From Cannabis sativa (lineage: Eukaryota > Streptophyta > Magnoliopsida > Rosales > Cannabaceae), in NCBI RefSeq assembly GCF_029168945.1, contig NC_083603.1, positions 7,998,001-8,062,000 on the forward strand: a stretch of 64,000 bases of DNA, read 5' to 3'. The stretch's first letter is position 1. The number at the start of each line of letters is the position of its first letter. The translations under genes were made by a program, and so were the position numbers. The notes beneath the pieces were generated by a model. The model searched no databases. It saw only the letters and a program-made list of their open reading frames with translations, and was not told where the DNA came from. Below are positions 32,650 through 43,438 of the stretch, in pieces.

Positions 32650-35600
32650 CTACTGGTAATATTTTCTGAGGTGATCGGCATTCCAGGCTCTTGGGACAGT
32701 AGTTCCGTCCATTCTTTTCAGTTTGTAAGTGCCAAAACCGATTTCGTCCTCGATTTCATACGGTCCTTCCCAATTTGGTCCGAGTACCCCCACTCCGGGT
32801 TCTTGGGTGGCTGGAAAAACCCTTCTTAGGACCATATCCCCAATAGCGAATTTTCTGTTTTTAACCTTGGAGTTAAAATACTTGGTCACCTTCTTTTGAT
32901 AAGCAGCCATCCGTATTTGAGACTCATCTCGGAGTTCTTCGACTTGATCCAAAGCCTCTTGGAGCAGTGCCTGATTGGTGGCCGGATCATAAGTCGTCCT
33001 CCTGTGGGATGGGAATAATGTTTCCACCGGCACCATTGCTTCACAACCGTACGCCATTGAGAACGGCGAGTGACCGGTTGTGGTTCTGGGGGTCGTCCGG
33101 TAGGCCCACAATACCCTTGGCAATTCTTCAGGCCAGTTATTTTTACAGGCCAGTAGCTTCTTTTTTAAGGTGACCTTTAGGATTTTATTGACTGCTTCCG
33201 CCTGGCCGTTTGTTTGAGGCCGGGCTACCGCGGAGAAGCTTTTTACCACTCCGTGTTGGTTGCAGAAGTCAGTAAATTCCTCGCAATCAAATTGCTTTCC
33301 ATTGTCTGAGACTATTTTATGAGGCAAGCCGTATCGACACACTATGTTTTTAATAACAAAGTCCAATGCCTTCTTAGCAGTTATTGTCTTCATAGGCTCA
33401 GCCTCCGTCCATTTGGTGAAGTAGTCCACTGCTACTATTGCATACTTTACCCCTCCTTTTCCCGTAGGCAAAGACCCGATGAGATCTATTTCCCAGACCG
33501 CGAAGGGCCAGGGGCTGGTCATCAAAGTGATCTCATTTGGAGGGGCTCTCGGTATGTTCGCGTACATTTGGCACGAGTCACACTTTTGGACATAGTCTAT
33601 ACAATCTTTTTTCATTGTTGGCCAGAAGTACCCTTGCCTCAATATTTTCTTTGAGAGGCTGGGTCCTCCCGTATAATCTCCACAGAACCCTTCATGGACC
33701 TCCCGCATGATTTGTCTAGCTTCATGGTCCGATACACACCTTAAATAAGGCATGCTGAGTCCTCTCCGGTAGAGAATTTGATCCATCATTACATAACGAT
33801 GAGCCTGATACTGAATCTTTCGAGACAGTGCCCTCTCTTGGGGCAACTCACCTGTGGTTATGTACTTTATGATGGGGACCATCCAGCTGGGTTCTTGCCC
33901 AACCGTTTGTGTGGTCTCTTTTATTTTGATGCTTGGCTCTGCTAAGCGTTCCACTGGTACTACCCCCAACTCTTCGATTTCGCTGTCCGAGGCTAACTTA
34001 GCCAGACAGTCCGCGTGAGCGTTCTTTTCTCGGGGGATTCTTTCTATTTTATAGTCCGTGAATTCGTGGAGTAATTCTCGGACTATTGTTACGTACGCGG
34101 CCATCCTCTCGCCGCGAGTTTGGTATTCTCCGGAAACTTGGTTTACGACCAGCTGAGAATCGCTGTAGACTTCCACTCTCTTGGCTCCTACAGCTTTAGC
34201 CAATTTTAGTCCTGCTATCAGGGCCTCATATTCGGCTTCGTTATTCGAAGCTGTGAAGTTGAATCGGAGTGCCGCCTGGAGCCGCAATCCAGTAGGTGAT
34301 ATCATAGCCACTCCGGCCCCTGAACCGTTCTCATTAGAAGCTCCGTCTACAAATACTCTCCAAGTGGGGATTGGTGGTTCCGGTGTATTGGCTGTCGCCT
34401 CGGCTTCATTACATTCGGTGATGAAGTCCGCCAAGGCTTGGCCTTTTATGGAAATCCGGGGCACGTAATGTAAGTCGAACTGACTCAGCTCCATCGCCCA
34501 CTTGAGGAGTCTTCCGGATGCTTCAGGCTTCTGGAGAACTTGCCGGAGTGGATGATTGGTCAAGATTCTGATCGGATGGGCTTGGAAATATGGTCTCAAT
34601 TTCCTTGATGCCATCAGGAGGCAGAATACTAACTTTTCAATAACCGGGTACCTTGTCTCGGCCCCTACCATGCGCTTACTAACATAGTATACGGGGTGCT
34701 GAATTTTTTCTTCCTCCCGGACCAGTGCAGCACTGACCGCATGCTCGGAGACGGCTAAGTAAAGGAACAAGTCTTCTCCAAGGACGGGCTTTGATAGGAT
34801 AGGAGGTCTGGCCATGTGGTCTTTTAACCTTTTGAATGCCTCCTCGCATTCATCTGACCATTCGAACTTCTGGCATTTCTTCAGTATGTTGAAGAAGGGT
34901 ATGCACTTGTCCGTGGATCGTGAGATAAAACGGCTCAGTGCGGCTACCTTTCCGGTCAAGCTTTGCACGTCCTTATGTTTCTTGGGGGATGGCATGTCCA
35001 GGAGAGCTTGGATTTTCTCCGGGTTCGCCTCGATCCCCCTTTGGCTGACTATGAAGCCCAGGAATTTTCCCGACTTGACCCCGAAGGTGCATTTTTTCGG
35101 ATTGAGCTTCATGCCGTACCTCCGGACGACTTCGAAACATTCTTCTAAGTCGCTTGCATGGCTGTTGCATGCTTTGGATTTGACGAGCATGTCGTCCACA
35201 TATACCTCCATGTTTCGTCCCAGGAGGCTTTTAAACATCCGGTTAACCATTCTTTGATAGGTTGCTCCGGCGTTTTTCAGTCCGAAAGGCATGACTAGGT
35301 AACAGTATACCCCCTTATCGGTCCTGAAGCTAGTGCACTCTGAAGCCGTATGCATTTTTATTTGGTTGTACCCGGCATAGGCATCCATGAAAGACAACGG
35401 CTTAAATCCGGACGTGGCGTCTACCATCCGGTCGATCCTGGGCAGCGGAAAGCAGTCCTTTGGGCAGGCTTTGTTTAGATCTGTGAAATCTATACACACC
35501 CGCCAAGTCCCGTTCGGCTTGGGCACCAGGACCGGATTGGCCAGCCATTCCGGATAGTATACGTCGCGGATCATGCTATTGGACAAAAGTTTGTCCACCT

Positions 35601-35976
35601 CTTTCTCTAAGGCCTCGGCTTTCACCGAGTCGAGCGGGCGTCTCTTTTGCTGTACAGGGGGCATGTCCGGGTTGACATTGAGTACATGGGTGATGACATG
35701 AGGGCTGATGCCGGTCATGTCTTCTTGGCGCCATGCAAAAATGTCGATGGCGCCCTTCAGTGTTTTTATTATTTTATCTTTTTCCTCCAGATCCAGGCTC
35801 TTCCCTATCCGGAGTACTTTGGTGGAGTCGTCGTCGCACACTGGTATTTCTTCGACGTCCTCCATTGGTTCCACGACCCTTTCGGACCCTATGCGAGGAT
35901 CCAACTCGTCCTCTTCAGCCTTCTCTATCTCAGGGGGCCCCCGGACCATGAGTGCTTGGTAAGTGGGTGGCAACAT
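32650..35976 (-). CDS. pol: Pol: reverse transcriptase, two RNase H, integrase (1,108 aa)
   Basis: One open frame. RT at about 120-300 with D198 in FMDAYAG and YVDD at 259-262. A first, gypsy-type RNase H at about 400-518 has lost its catalytic acidic residues (LAVSEHA, LTNHPL where TDAS and TDHK-like motifs are usual). A second, archaeal-type RNase H at about 538-665 keeps D544, E582, D606 and D656. Integrase: zinc motif H761, Y768 (normally His), C799, C802; catalytic D831, D891, E927 with 35 residues between the last two. The C-terminus lacks a chromodomain. It copies element RNA to DNA and inserts it. The ATG at 35,976 is simply the first in this frame; in an intact element the frame would be fused to gag-protease, so this N-terminus may be artificial. 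The missing zinc His may weaken integration. Confidence 0.93.
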   Translation of the reverse strand: MLPPTYQALMVRGPPEIEKAEEDELDPRIGSERVVEPMEDVEEIPVCDDDSTKVLRIGKSLDLEEKDKIIKTLKGAIDIFAWRQEDMTGISPHVITHVLNVNPDMPPVQQKRRPLDSVKAEALEKEVDKLLSNSMIRDVYYPEWLANPVLVPKPNGTWRVCIDFTDLNKACPKDCFPLPRIDRMVDATSGFKPLSFMDAYAGYNQIKMHTASECTSFRTDKGVYCYLVMPFGLKNAGATYQRMVNRMFKSLLGRNMEVYVDDMLVKSKACNSHASDLEECFEVVRRYGMKLNPKKCTFGVKSGKFLGFIVSQRGIEANPEKIQALLDMPSPKKHKDVQSLTGKVAALSRFISRSTDKCIPFFNILKKCQKFEWSDECEEAFKRLKDHMARPPILSKPVLGEDLFLYLAVSEHAVSAALVREEEKIQHPVYYVSKRMVGAETRYPVIEKLVFCLLMASRKLRPYFQAHPIRILTNHPLRQVLQKPEASGRLLKWAMELSQFDLHYVPRISIKGQALADFITECNEAEATANTPEPPIPTWRVFVDGASNENGSGAGVAMISPTGLRLQAALRFNFTASNNEAEYEALIAGLKLAKAVGAKRVEVYSDSQLVVNQVSGEYQTRGERMAAYVTIVRELLHEFTDYKIERIPREKNAHADCLAKLASDSEIEELGVVPVERLAEPSIKIKETTQTVGQEPSWMVPIIKYITTGELPQERALSRKIQYQAHRYVMMDQILYRRGLSMPYLRCVSDHEARQIMREVHEGFCGDYTGGPSLSKKILRQGYFWPTMKKDCIDYVQKCDSCQMYANIPRAPPNEITLMTSPWPFAVWEIDLIGSLPTGKGGVKYAIVAVDYFTKWTEAEPMKTITAKKALDFVIKNIVCRYGLPHKIVSDNGKQFDCEEFTDFCNQHGVVKSFSAVARPQTNGQAEAVNKILKVTLKKKLLACKNNWPEELPRVLWAYRTTPRTTTGHSPFSMAYGCEAMVPVETLFPSHRRTTYDPATNQALLQEALDQVEELRDESQIRMAAYQKKVTKYFNSKVKNRKFAIGDMVLRRVFPATQEPGVGVLGPNWEGPYEIEDEIGFGTYKLKRMDGTTVPRAWNADHLRKYYQ

Positions 35977-36146
35977 TGTAACATTGCACGGCCTCTCCCC
36001 GATTTCCCCTCACCGATTCCGACTCCGGCTTCACAGGTAGGGAATTTTAGGCATAGATGTCGGATTGAAGTAATTGCACCAAAGTCGACGAGGGCCGGTC
36101 GACCTAGGATTGCGTTGTAGGGGTACATTGGACGGTCTACCACCAC
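35925..36146 (-). pseudogene. Protease C-terminal part, out of frame
   Basis: Minus-strand reading MYPYNAILGRPALVDFGAI is the flap/C-terminal motif of the Tat-type aspartic protease region. It is in a different frame from both the protease active site (upstream, ending at 36,236) and pol (from 35,976), so at least two frame changes separate gag-protease from pol here. Confidence 0.75.
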
Positions 36147-36235
36147 GAAGGTGCAATACTTGAAGGTGCTTTGGGGGGTATCTGGGCACGGGGTAGCGGG
36201 AGCCCGACTTTTCCCATCGGGATTAGCGTCGCCCG

Positions 36236-37051
36236 TTAAACCACCGTGAGCTGCGATCCACTAGGCGAGAGGTCCCGGTCGGTCAACCCTATCGCAGTGA
36301 AGGCTTCTTTGAAGAGCAAGTTCACGGAACTCCCATTGTCAATCAGGACCCTAACCACCACCTTATTTGCGATGGGGGTCTCTATGACCAGCGGGTCGTG
36401 GTGAGGAAAATGCACCGTCTTGGCGTCTTCTTCCGTGAACGTTATGGGCTGGTCCATTAGCCGAGGCCTTTGAGCCGGGAGTTGAGTAACCTCCCACACC
36501 TCACTGTGTCTTGCGGCCTCGGCATATCTTTTTCGCTCCTTGCGAGTGTTTCCTCCGATATGGGGGCCTCCAGAGATCATGGCTACCCGTCCATTAGGCC
36601 GGGGCGGTAGTCCGGGTATATGCTGGGTATCACTGCGGGGAGCGGTGGAGGCAATACTCTGCTCGTACCCCCTGGTGTTCCGGAGGCATACCCCGCCACC
36701 GCCCGGATTAAGGTGGGGCAACCTATTTTTGATCCACTCATAGAGGTGGCCCAAACGGATCAAATTTTCAATCTCGTCTTTGAGATTTTTACACTCATTG
36801 GTGCTATGACCAATGTCGTTGTGGTACTCGCACCTTTTACTCGGATCTCTCCGGGAGCTGTCTTTGTACAATGGCTGGGGTCTCCGGTAGTGTGTATTCT
36901 GCCTTGTGGCAAAATATACACGTTCCTGAGAGTCCGTGAGCTCTGTGTACTGGGTGTATTGGGGTGCGTACCCCTTCTTTTGGCGCTTCTCTCCCGTTCG
37001 GGTGCTGCCCTTGGAGGACCTTTTGCTCCTCGACCCACAGGTAGGGCACTG
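36236..37051 (-). pseudogene. Gag zinc knuckle and protease active-site segment
   Basis: One minus-strand frame from 37,051 (just after a TAA at 37,054-37,052) to the TAA at 36,236. It contains TQYTELTDSQERVYFATRQ, the knuckle CEYHNDIGHSTNEC (Cys/His set of nucleocapsid) and the protease-like LIDNGSSVNLLF. The frame differs from that of the main gag frame upstream by one position, so gag cannot be read through to this part without a frame change. It corresponds to the end of Gag and the first half of the protease in Tat elements. Confidence 0.8.
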
Positions 37052-37296
37052 TTAAGGCGCGGTCGGGACGGCTGTGAAGGAGTTCGTCCATTCACCCGGA
37101 CGGGTTGCCGTAATGGGAAGATGCGGGGCCAAAGCTTGACCCCAGGCATCCGGGAGTGGCAGAGAACCGTATGCCACTTACCGGGGAGTCGCGGTCGGGA
37201 CGATGCAGAGGGCGACACTCCTGGCATGTATCCCGCTATCCCGGTGGGATAATAGCCTCCGTAAGCCACAATCTGGGCCTCTTCGAGGTTAATATA

Positions 37297-38640
37297 TTAT
37301 TGGACTCGCTTCTGGAAGTCCTGAAGGCTAGCAACGCCTTCTTGCTGTAATTCGTTCCAGAAGGGAGTCCCAGTGCGGATTCCTGCTTGGAGAAGCGCAA
37401 GCTGTTGTCCGTCGTCGACCTTCTTGGTCTTCGAGGCTTCCTCTCGGAACCTCTTGATGTAATTCTTCAAGGTCTCGGTGGGCAATTGCTTGATGTTGGT
37501 CAAGGCACTAACCTCCAAGTTGACCTTCCTGGCAGCGACAAATTGTCTCCGGAAGTTGGTTTGGAGCTTGTTCCAACAACCCACCGATCCTGGTTCCAAT
37601 TTTTTGAACCATTCCTCTGCCGATCCGCTCAGAGTGAGGGGGAAGCACAAGCATTTGGCGTCATTGCTGACCCGCATGACTGTCATGACCCGGTTGAACC
37701 GTGACAAGTGATCACTGGGGTCGGAGTTCCCTGTATATGCTGCCATTTCGGGCATCTTGAAATTTTTAGGGAGCTCCGCCTCCAGGATATGTTTGGCACA
37801 AGGCTCCCGATCCTCACTGTCCGAGTCGGAGTCGTCTCCCTTCTGCCTCCGGGAGACTCGTGCAATATCTTTTCGAAGTATGGCAAGTTCCGCCATAATC
37901 CCTTCGTTTACAGTGCCCGAGGAGACCACGGGCCTGTATCTTTTTTGGTCAAGGTGATCCCGGAGGTCACCTTGATTCCCATTGATTTGATTTCTCAGAT
38001 CAATGGGTGGATATCTCTGTCCTCTTCTTCCTCTACCCCCTGGTTCCTGGTGCACGGAAACGCTTTTCCGATCCCCTCGATCCTGAGGGCCAAGACTCTC
38101 TCTTTGGGGCTTGCCCCTCTGCGGACCTTTCCCTTTAGGGAAATCCGAGCGGACCCTTCGCGGATCCTGCACCTTTTTCTTCCGACCAGGGGTAGAAGTA
38201 GGGTTTTTTGTTTGGTTTTCCTCAGCAGGGTGCCTTATAGGGGTAGGTTCCCTAGGCCTTTGCTGCTGGGAATTAGGCGAAGACGTCGCTGGCTCCCCGT
38301 CGAGCCCAGCGGCCATCGCCTTGGGATGCACGTGAATACCAGCTGCCTCCATGGCTTTCTGCATGGCTAGCATCACTTCCTGCATTTTTTGATTTTGCGC
38401 TTTCTGAGCTTCGATCTCAGCTTCATGATCGATAGCTTTATTTCTAAGGAGCACCAACTCCGAGTAGCTTCCTTCGTCATAGGCATACTCGTCGAGGTGT
38501 TCCTCGTAGTTTTCGTCGGGAACTATTTCTTCTTCTTCTTCCTCGTACTCCTCTGCTGCCCTTGAGGCTACATCTTCCTCATTGGGGTCTTGAGCGTCTT
38601 CTAGAGGGCGAGGATGACGTGTAGCTCTTGTCTCCACCAT
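37297..38640 (-). pseudogene. gag: Gag N-terminal and capsid region with premature stop
   Basis: 447 codons from ATG 38,640: acidic N-terminus (residues 30-55 rich in Glu/Asp), a Gln/Lys-rich helical part (about 70-100), a basic Arg/Gly/Pro region, then the retrotransposon Gag capsid fold (about 300-447; SAEEWFKKL, LKNYIKRFREE). It stops at TAA 37,299-37,297 although the same frame continues with family-like residues (YINLEEAQIVAYGG) for about 200 more bases. The stop is thus premature, unless read through. Leader from the 5' LTR is only 63 bases. Confidence 0.85.
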
Positions 38641-38681
38641 TGTTGTGAAGTTAAATGCTTGTTGTGAAGCAGCTTTCCTCA

Positions 38682-38700
38682 GCTCTCAATGAAAGCACCA
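38682..38700 (-). promoter_or_regulatory. Primer binding site
   Basis: Three bases inside the 5' LTR the minus strand reads TGGTGCTTTCATTGAGAGC, beginning with the TGG that pairs with the CCA end of a tRNA. The priming tRNA is not assigned. Confidence 0.7.
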
Positions 38701-38703
38701 AAA

Positions 38704-39482
38704 TGTTGACCGAGGTTTTCGGCAACTATTAAAATATGATTATGATAAAGAGCTGTAAGAAAGTGAGATGAAGATTTTTTACGTGGTTGGGGCGTTAATG
38801 AGCCTTAGTCCACGAGCCACTGTTATTAATGGATGTATTTAATTCAGATTCTACACTTGAGAGAATGTTTTTCTCTAAATACAGAGAATGTTCTTGGTGA
38901 GTATTTTCTCTTTTTGCTCTTTTGCAACCAAGATTCTCGACCCCATTAAATGAGCTTTGAGGGGGTATTTATAGTGTTTTGGTGGGGTAATCCCTAGAAT
39001 TGTTCTTACACATGTGTCTGTAAGTATCCATAAAGTTGGGCATTTCCGATGAATATACCATGGATGATGCATGGTCAAATCCCTAGGTGCTGTAGGGCTT
39101 TTATGGAGAATGTCCTTTTTGCCTTGTGATTGACGTGACTCTTCGCATAGTAGCCGTCGCTAGACTTAAATGATCATTACTGTAGCACTGCTGTTTGGGG
39201 GTTGTGCCGTCAGACTTTATTGCGTGTTATAGTCCCAACACGTTTCCTCCCATGCGGCATTAAATGCGACTTGATTGCTCGGGAGAGACCTGACATATCC
39301 CGGAGAGCCTTCTCGCTATACTAGCCTCCTGGAGTACCTTGTACTCCGGGTGCCGCCTCCGGGACCCATGTTAACAGTGCTTCCTGGTGGTGCACAAAGA
39401 TTTAGCAAATCTTTCCAAGTTACCTGATCCACGTGTCCCCTCTCGACTGGTCCACGTATTTTGGGCGAATTCTGGAGCAACA
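38704..39482 (-). repeat. 5' LTR (right, 779 bp)
   Basis: TG...CA ends, near-identical to the left LTR. The minus-strand TATA box TATAAATA is at 38,973-38,966, so the element's RNA should start near 38,935. Target duplication ACTAC follows at 39,483-39,487. Confidence 0.96.
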
Positions 39483-40072
39483 ACTACCATATTCAATTTA
39501 TCAACGAAAAAATAGACAATCCAGATATATGCGGACCCGGCTAGAATGAAAAGTGCAAAATACAAAAATTACACTATTGTCTCTATCGAAGCAAATGAAG
39601 ATTGAAATCCACCAATGACTATCATTAGTTTTCTTATCTACAATTTTTAGACAAATGCTATTTTCAATTATTAATAATTTAGAGATTGAATTTTAATTTT
39701 CTTTTTATCTAACACCCATTTAAGTAATGTTTCTTTAAGTATTGGAGCATCAATTTTTAATATATTTTTGGATTAACTTAAGAACATATTTAAATCATCA
39801 AGCTTTCTTAAACACTAATATATTGCATTCGGTATTCACTTTTAATTGACAACATAATAAAATATAATATTTAGATACACATAATAATAATCTCACCTAA
39901 TAATTAATAATATTTTTTCTTTAATTTTTAAGTGTATCACTTTCAAATAACATAGAAAAAAACTAGCATAAATTTAGTATACGTGCCTCGCACGTAGTAT
40001 TTTGCTAGTATGTATAATAGGTATGTGTAAGACATCATGATTTGGGTTAAATATATATATATATATATATAT
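39483..40072. other. Unit B sequence right of LTR element, with Helitron end
   Basis: Continues the direct-repeat copy interrupted by the LTR element, then AT-rich DNA. Includes the H0 Helitron 3' terminus: hairpin at 39,980-39,996 and CTAG at 40,005-40,008 before T. No gene. Confidence 0.7.
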
Positions 40073-41015
40073 GGAAGAGGTTTCAATGGTTACATTTTTA
40101 TTGTAACCATCATGGTTACATTTTTTTAAGCCATTGAATTATTATTAAATGGTTGTGATTAGTTTGGAAATTAAATAAAAATAAATAATAAATAACGTGT
40201 AACCTGAAAGTAACCTAATCATTTATTTCCTTATAAAACTTTAATTAAGATTAATTATATTTTAAAATTAAATTAATTATAATTATTAATTAATTTTTTA
40301 CAATTTATTACTATATAACGATCTTTTATCAATTTATTTTGTTATACTTAAATTATTTAAAATTTTATAGCAAAACTTTTTATAATTTAAAATTATACAC
40401 ATATAATTTCATAATTTAAATTTTATTATACTTGTAATCTTAATTTTAAATAATTACACTTAATTATTTAATTGTTTTATTTAAATATTTAAAAAATAAA
40501 AAATAAAATAAGTTGAAGGATTTTTTAGAAAAAAAATGGCTGCACTTGTTATCGATTGATTAGCTTGAGGCCTCATACTTAGTTCATATAATTGTAACAA
40601 AATAATTAAATATCATTTAAAAATAATTAATTATTTGAAAATTTAGTATAAGAAGAGAATTTTAATTTGTGTCAAAAGAAGTTTAATTTTTGTAAAAAAA
40701 ATAAATTTTATTGTAAATATTATAATTAAATGGCTTAATTATTAAAATAATTCAAGTAAGGATTTAAATATAAATATTAATTGCTAAAAGAGGTCTTGTT
40801 AAATATTTAATTAATTATTTTAAGAAAATAGTTAATTATAATTAAATAATTCTAAAAAAGGAATGTCTATTTAATTAATTATTTTAATAAAATAGTTAAT
40901 TATAATTAATTAAATCTAAAAAAGTAAAGTCACCTATTAGTAACCTGCTATTACAGGTTAAAGAAAAATATAACCATATGGTTACAATAAAAATGTAACC
41001 ATTGAATAGTCACCC
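40073..41015. mobile_element. Non-autonomous TIR element M1, unit B
   Basis: Same element as 3,885-4,827, with the same inverted ends (ttcaatggttacattttt at 40,082; complement ending near 41,007) between TA runs. No coding capacity. Confidence 0.7.
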
Positions 41016-41030
41016 ATATATATATATATA

Positions 41031-41110
41031 GGGAAATTTACATCCTATACTGATTTTTCTCATTTTATTTCTTTTTTACTGTCACGCGATACTTATAACA
41101 ATTTTCTTGT

Positions 41111-41143
<33 letters not shown>

Positions 41144-41604
41144 CTGAGCAAGCCAATTTAGCTTAATAATATATATGTTTATATATATAAAAAAAAGCAA
41201 AAGTTGATTGATGATTTTTAGTCACTTTCATGTCAGATTTTAATTTTTTTTTATTTAAATTTAAAATTTAAGTCCAATTCACTCACATTATCTTATCTTT
41301 GAAAATTTATATGTGTTTATATATATATAACTCTTAGTTGATTGATGGGACAAATTATTTTTTCCTAAAATTTAAATTGGAAACAACCTACCCACGTGAT
41401 TTCTATTCCCAAGTTTATATATGCATTGTGTTTCTCTATTTATCTCTTTTTGTGGGTTGTGTCTGTAGAAAAATTCTTGAAATTAGTGTCTAAGATAAAC
41501 CAAGGACTTTATATAAAACTCCTTTCCATTCTTCACTATTTCAAAAACTTACAAAGCTTGCTCATTTCATTCATTTTTTACTTGGGTTTTGAGAGAGAAA
41601 AGCA

Positions 41605-41690
<86 letters not shown>

Positions 41691-43438
41691 TTTTTGTGGG
41701 TGTGCTAGGAGTGTGGAGGCTCTCTTGGTGAAGAGAGTCTATCCCTTGAGAATATCTTCAAGAAGAACAATACAAAGGAAGATGAAGAAGAGCAACAGAC
41801 AACTCAAACTTTCTAAGCAAAAAAAAATTCTCTTTTTTCTTTATTTATTTTTTCTAGAACGATATAAACTTTACTGGGTTTTTGTTGTTTTACTAATTAT
41901 GTTTTTTTTTTCCTTTTTTGGGGTTATAGTTAGCTCTGTTTTTTTGAGTGGTGGTGTTGTATCGTTTGATGGCTCTTGGCTTATTTTGTTATTGTTTTAT
42001 TATTGTTTTAATGTTGTTTTACTGTTGTTTTCTGTCATTATTTTTATCACAAATTTTCTTAATATTATTGTACTGCTCTATTTTTAATAGCAATAGGGAA
42101 ATAATAAAATTTGTATGTAAGTTATTTTCTTTAGTATCATATACTGCAATATATGTTCAGTTTTCCTTTGTTGTTCCACTGTTGTTTTTTAGTTGTTCTC
42201 ATTCTTTTCATTTTTGATGTCTTCTCCTGTTCTCTTGTTGTGCCCCAGTTTCCCACATTTGCTGCATTTGTTATGTTGTTTTTTTTTCCAGCCAGCTTTT
42301 GTCCTCTTTTTTTTTTTTTGGTCTTCTAGATTTCACCACTTTAATGGAAGGTAAGACTATTACTGTCCATGATTCTTTCATTCTGGTTACCTCAAACAAA
42401 TATTCAGTGGTTGGTTTAACATGTGTAATTAAAAACCTACAATTGTTAAACATACGAAACAATAGTAGAACAACCCAAAAACAACACTAGAAAAACCATG
42501 ATAGTCCTAATATTAATAGTTTTAATGTTTTTGTTTCATCTCACCGGATTTAATGGTTGTTTTTCGGTTGTTCTGGTGTTGTTGTGGTGGTTCTGTATGT
42601 GAGTGTAGAAGATGGAGACCTTGTTTCTCATTTTCGGTGTTTAGAGTATAAAAGAAAAAAAAAGTCTAAAGTATCATCAAATCCCAATGTAATCAATGTT
42701 TTCAAATAAAAACTGTATTCCCTTTGTATTTCAGAAATTTAAATTCCTCAATGTCTCATTCTCAAAACGTATGTGTAGTTTTCTTTTGTTTTTCCACTGT
42801 TGTTCTGTTGTTGTTTTTATTTGTCTGATACATATATGTAGGAATGTTTTTGTATTACTAACCGCAAAACAACATTAGAACAATCCTAATTTTTTGTATG
42901 AATAATTGTAGTAATTTATCAACTATTTTTTTTTTGAATCATTTTGTGTTACAAACGTCAAATTAACAATAGAACAACCCTCATTTATCTTTTTGCATAA
43001 TAAATTAAAGAATATCACATTTGTGTTTTCGTTTTTTTTTTAAACTTCAGATCTAAATCTAGGGTTGTTTTTTTTTTTTTGGTTTCTTAAGAATTAAATT
43101 AATTTTTGGGTTTTGTTGTGTTTACCTCTGTTATTTTGGGGGGGGGGGGGGGACAGTGTTCTGTAGTTCTTGTTCTTCAATTCTGCTTCCTTTTACTAAA
43201 AACTCTTCGCCGGATTTAATGGTTTTTTCTTGGTGATGTCCGACTCCGGCGACTCCCCACACACGAAGCAGGTCGTTTTCCCGTGTTTTTTACTGTTCAC
43301 AGTATAAATGTTAAGTTGTTGGGCTTGGGCAGTACAAAAGTAAAGAAAATGGGCTGGGGCAGTAAAAAAGTTGTTTTTGCCGTGTCCCAGTATTTTTGTA
43401 AAGTTTTGGTCCAAAAACAGTATATATATAAATTTCCC
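41031..43438. mobile_element. Mutator-like element E1, unit B
   Basis: Same ends GGGAAATTTACA / TGTAAATTTCCC-like as in unit A (here the right end reads ATAAATTTCCC). Differences: the AG microsatellite is (AG)33 at 41,621-41,687 against (AG)10 in A; a G run of 15 (43,138-43,152) against 6; and a longer T run near 41,111. The internal ATG of the captured-leader block is TTG here, so that reading frame is not conserved. Confidence 0.65.

Larger units (their letters stand above)
27240..39482 (-). mobile_element. Ty3/gypsy LTR retrotransposon, Tat lineage (12.2 kb)
   Basis: Complete by structure: LTRs at 27,240-28,020 and 38,704-39,482 starting TGTTGACC and ending GCAACA; target duplication ACTAC at 27,235-27,239 and 39,483-39,487. 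Unit A has the unoccupied site (about 3,280). Transcribed on the minus strand: 5' LTR on the right, primer site, gag, protease, RT, two RNase H domains, integrase, a long 3' region with an oppositely oriented gene, polypurine tract, 3' LTR. The archaeal-type second RNase H and the antisense gene point to the Tat lineage (chromovirus integrase chromodomain absent). Gag and protease are interrupted, so it is probably non-autonomous now. Much GC-richer than the flanks. Confidence 0.95.

Noticed and set aside
34181..35257. Several plus-strand frames of 60-150 codons across pol
   Set aside because: Antisense shadows of the GC-rich pol gene; no motifs.
37297..37302. Programmed readthrough of the gag stop
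   Set aside because: The same region also changes frame twice before pol, so a single readthrough event would not give a working polyprotein; simple decay or sequence error is more economical.
41396..41731. 111-codon frame with Arg-Glu repeats
   Set aside because: The repeats are the AG microsatellite translated; the frame is not kept in unit A.
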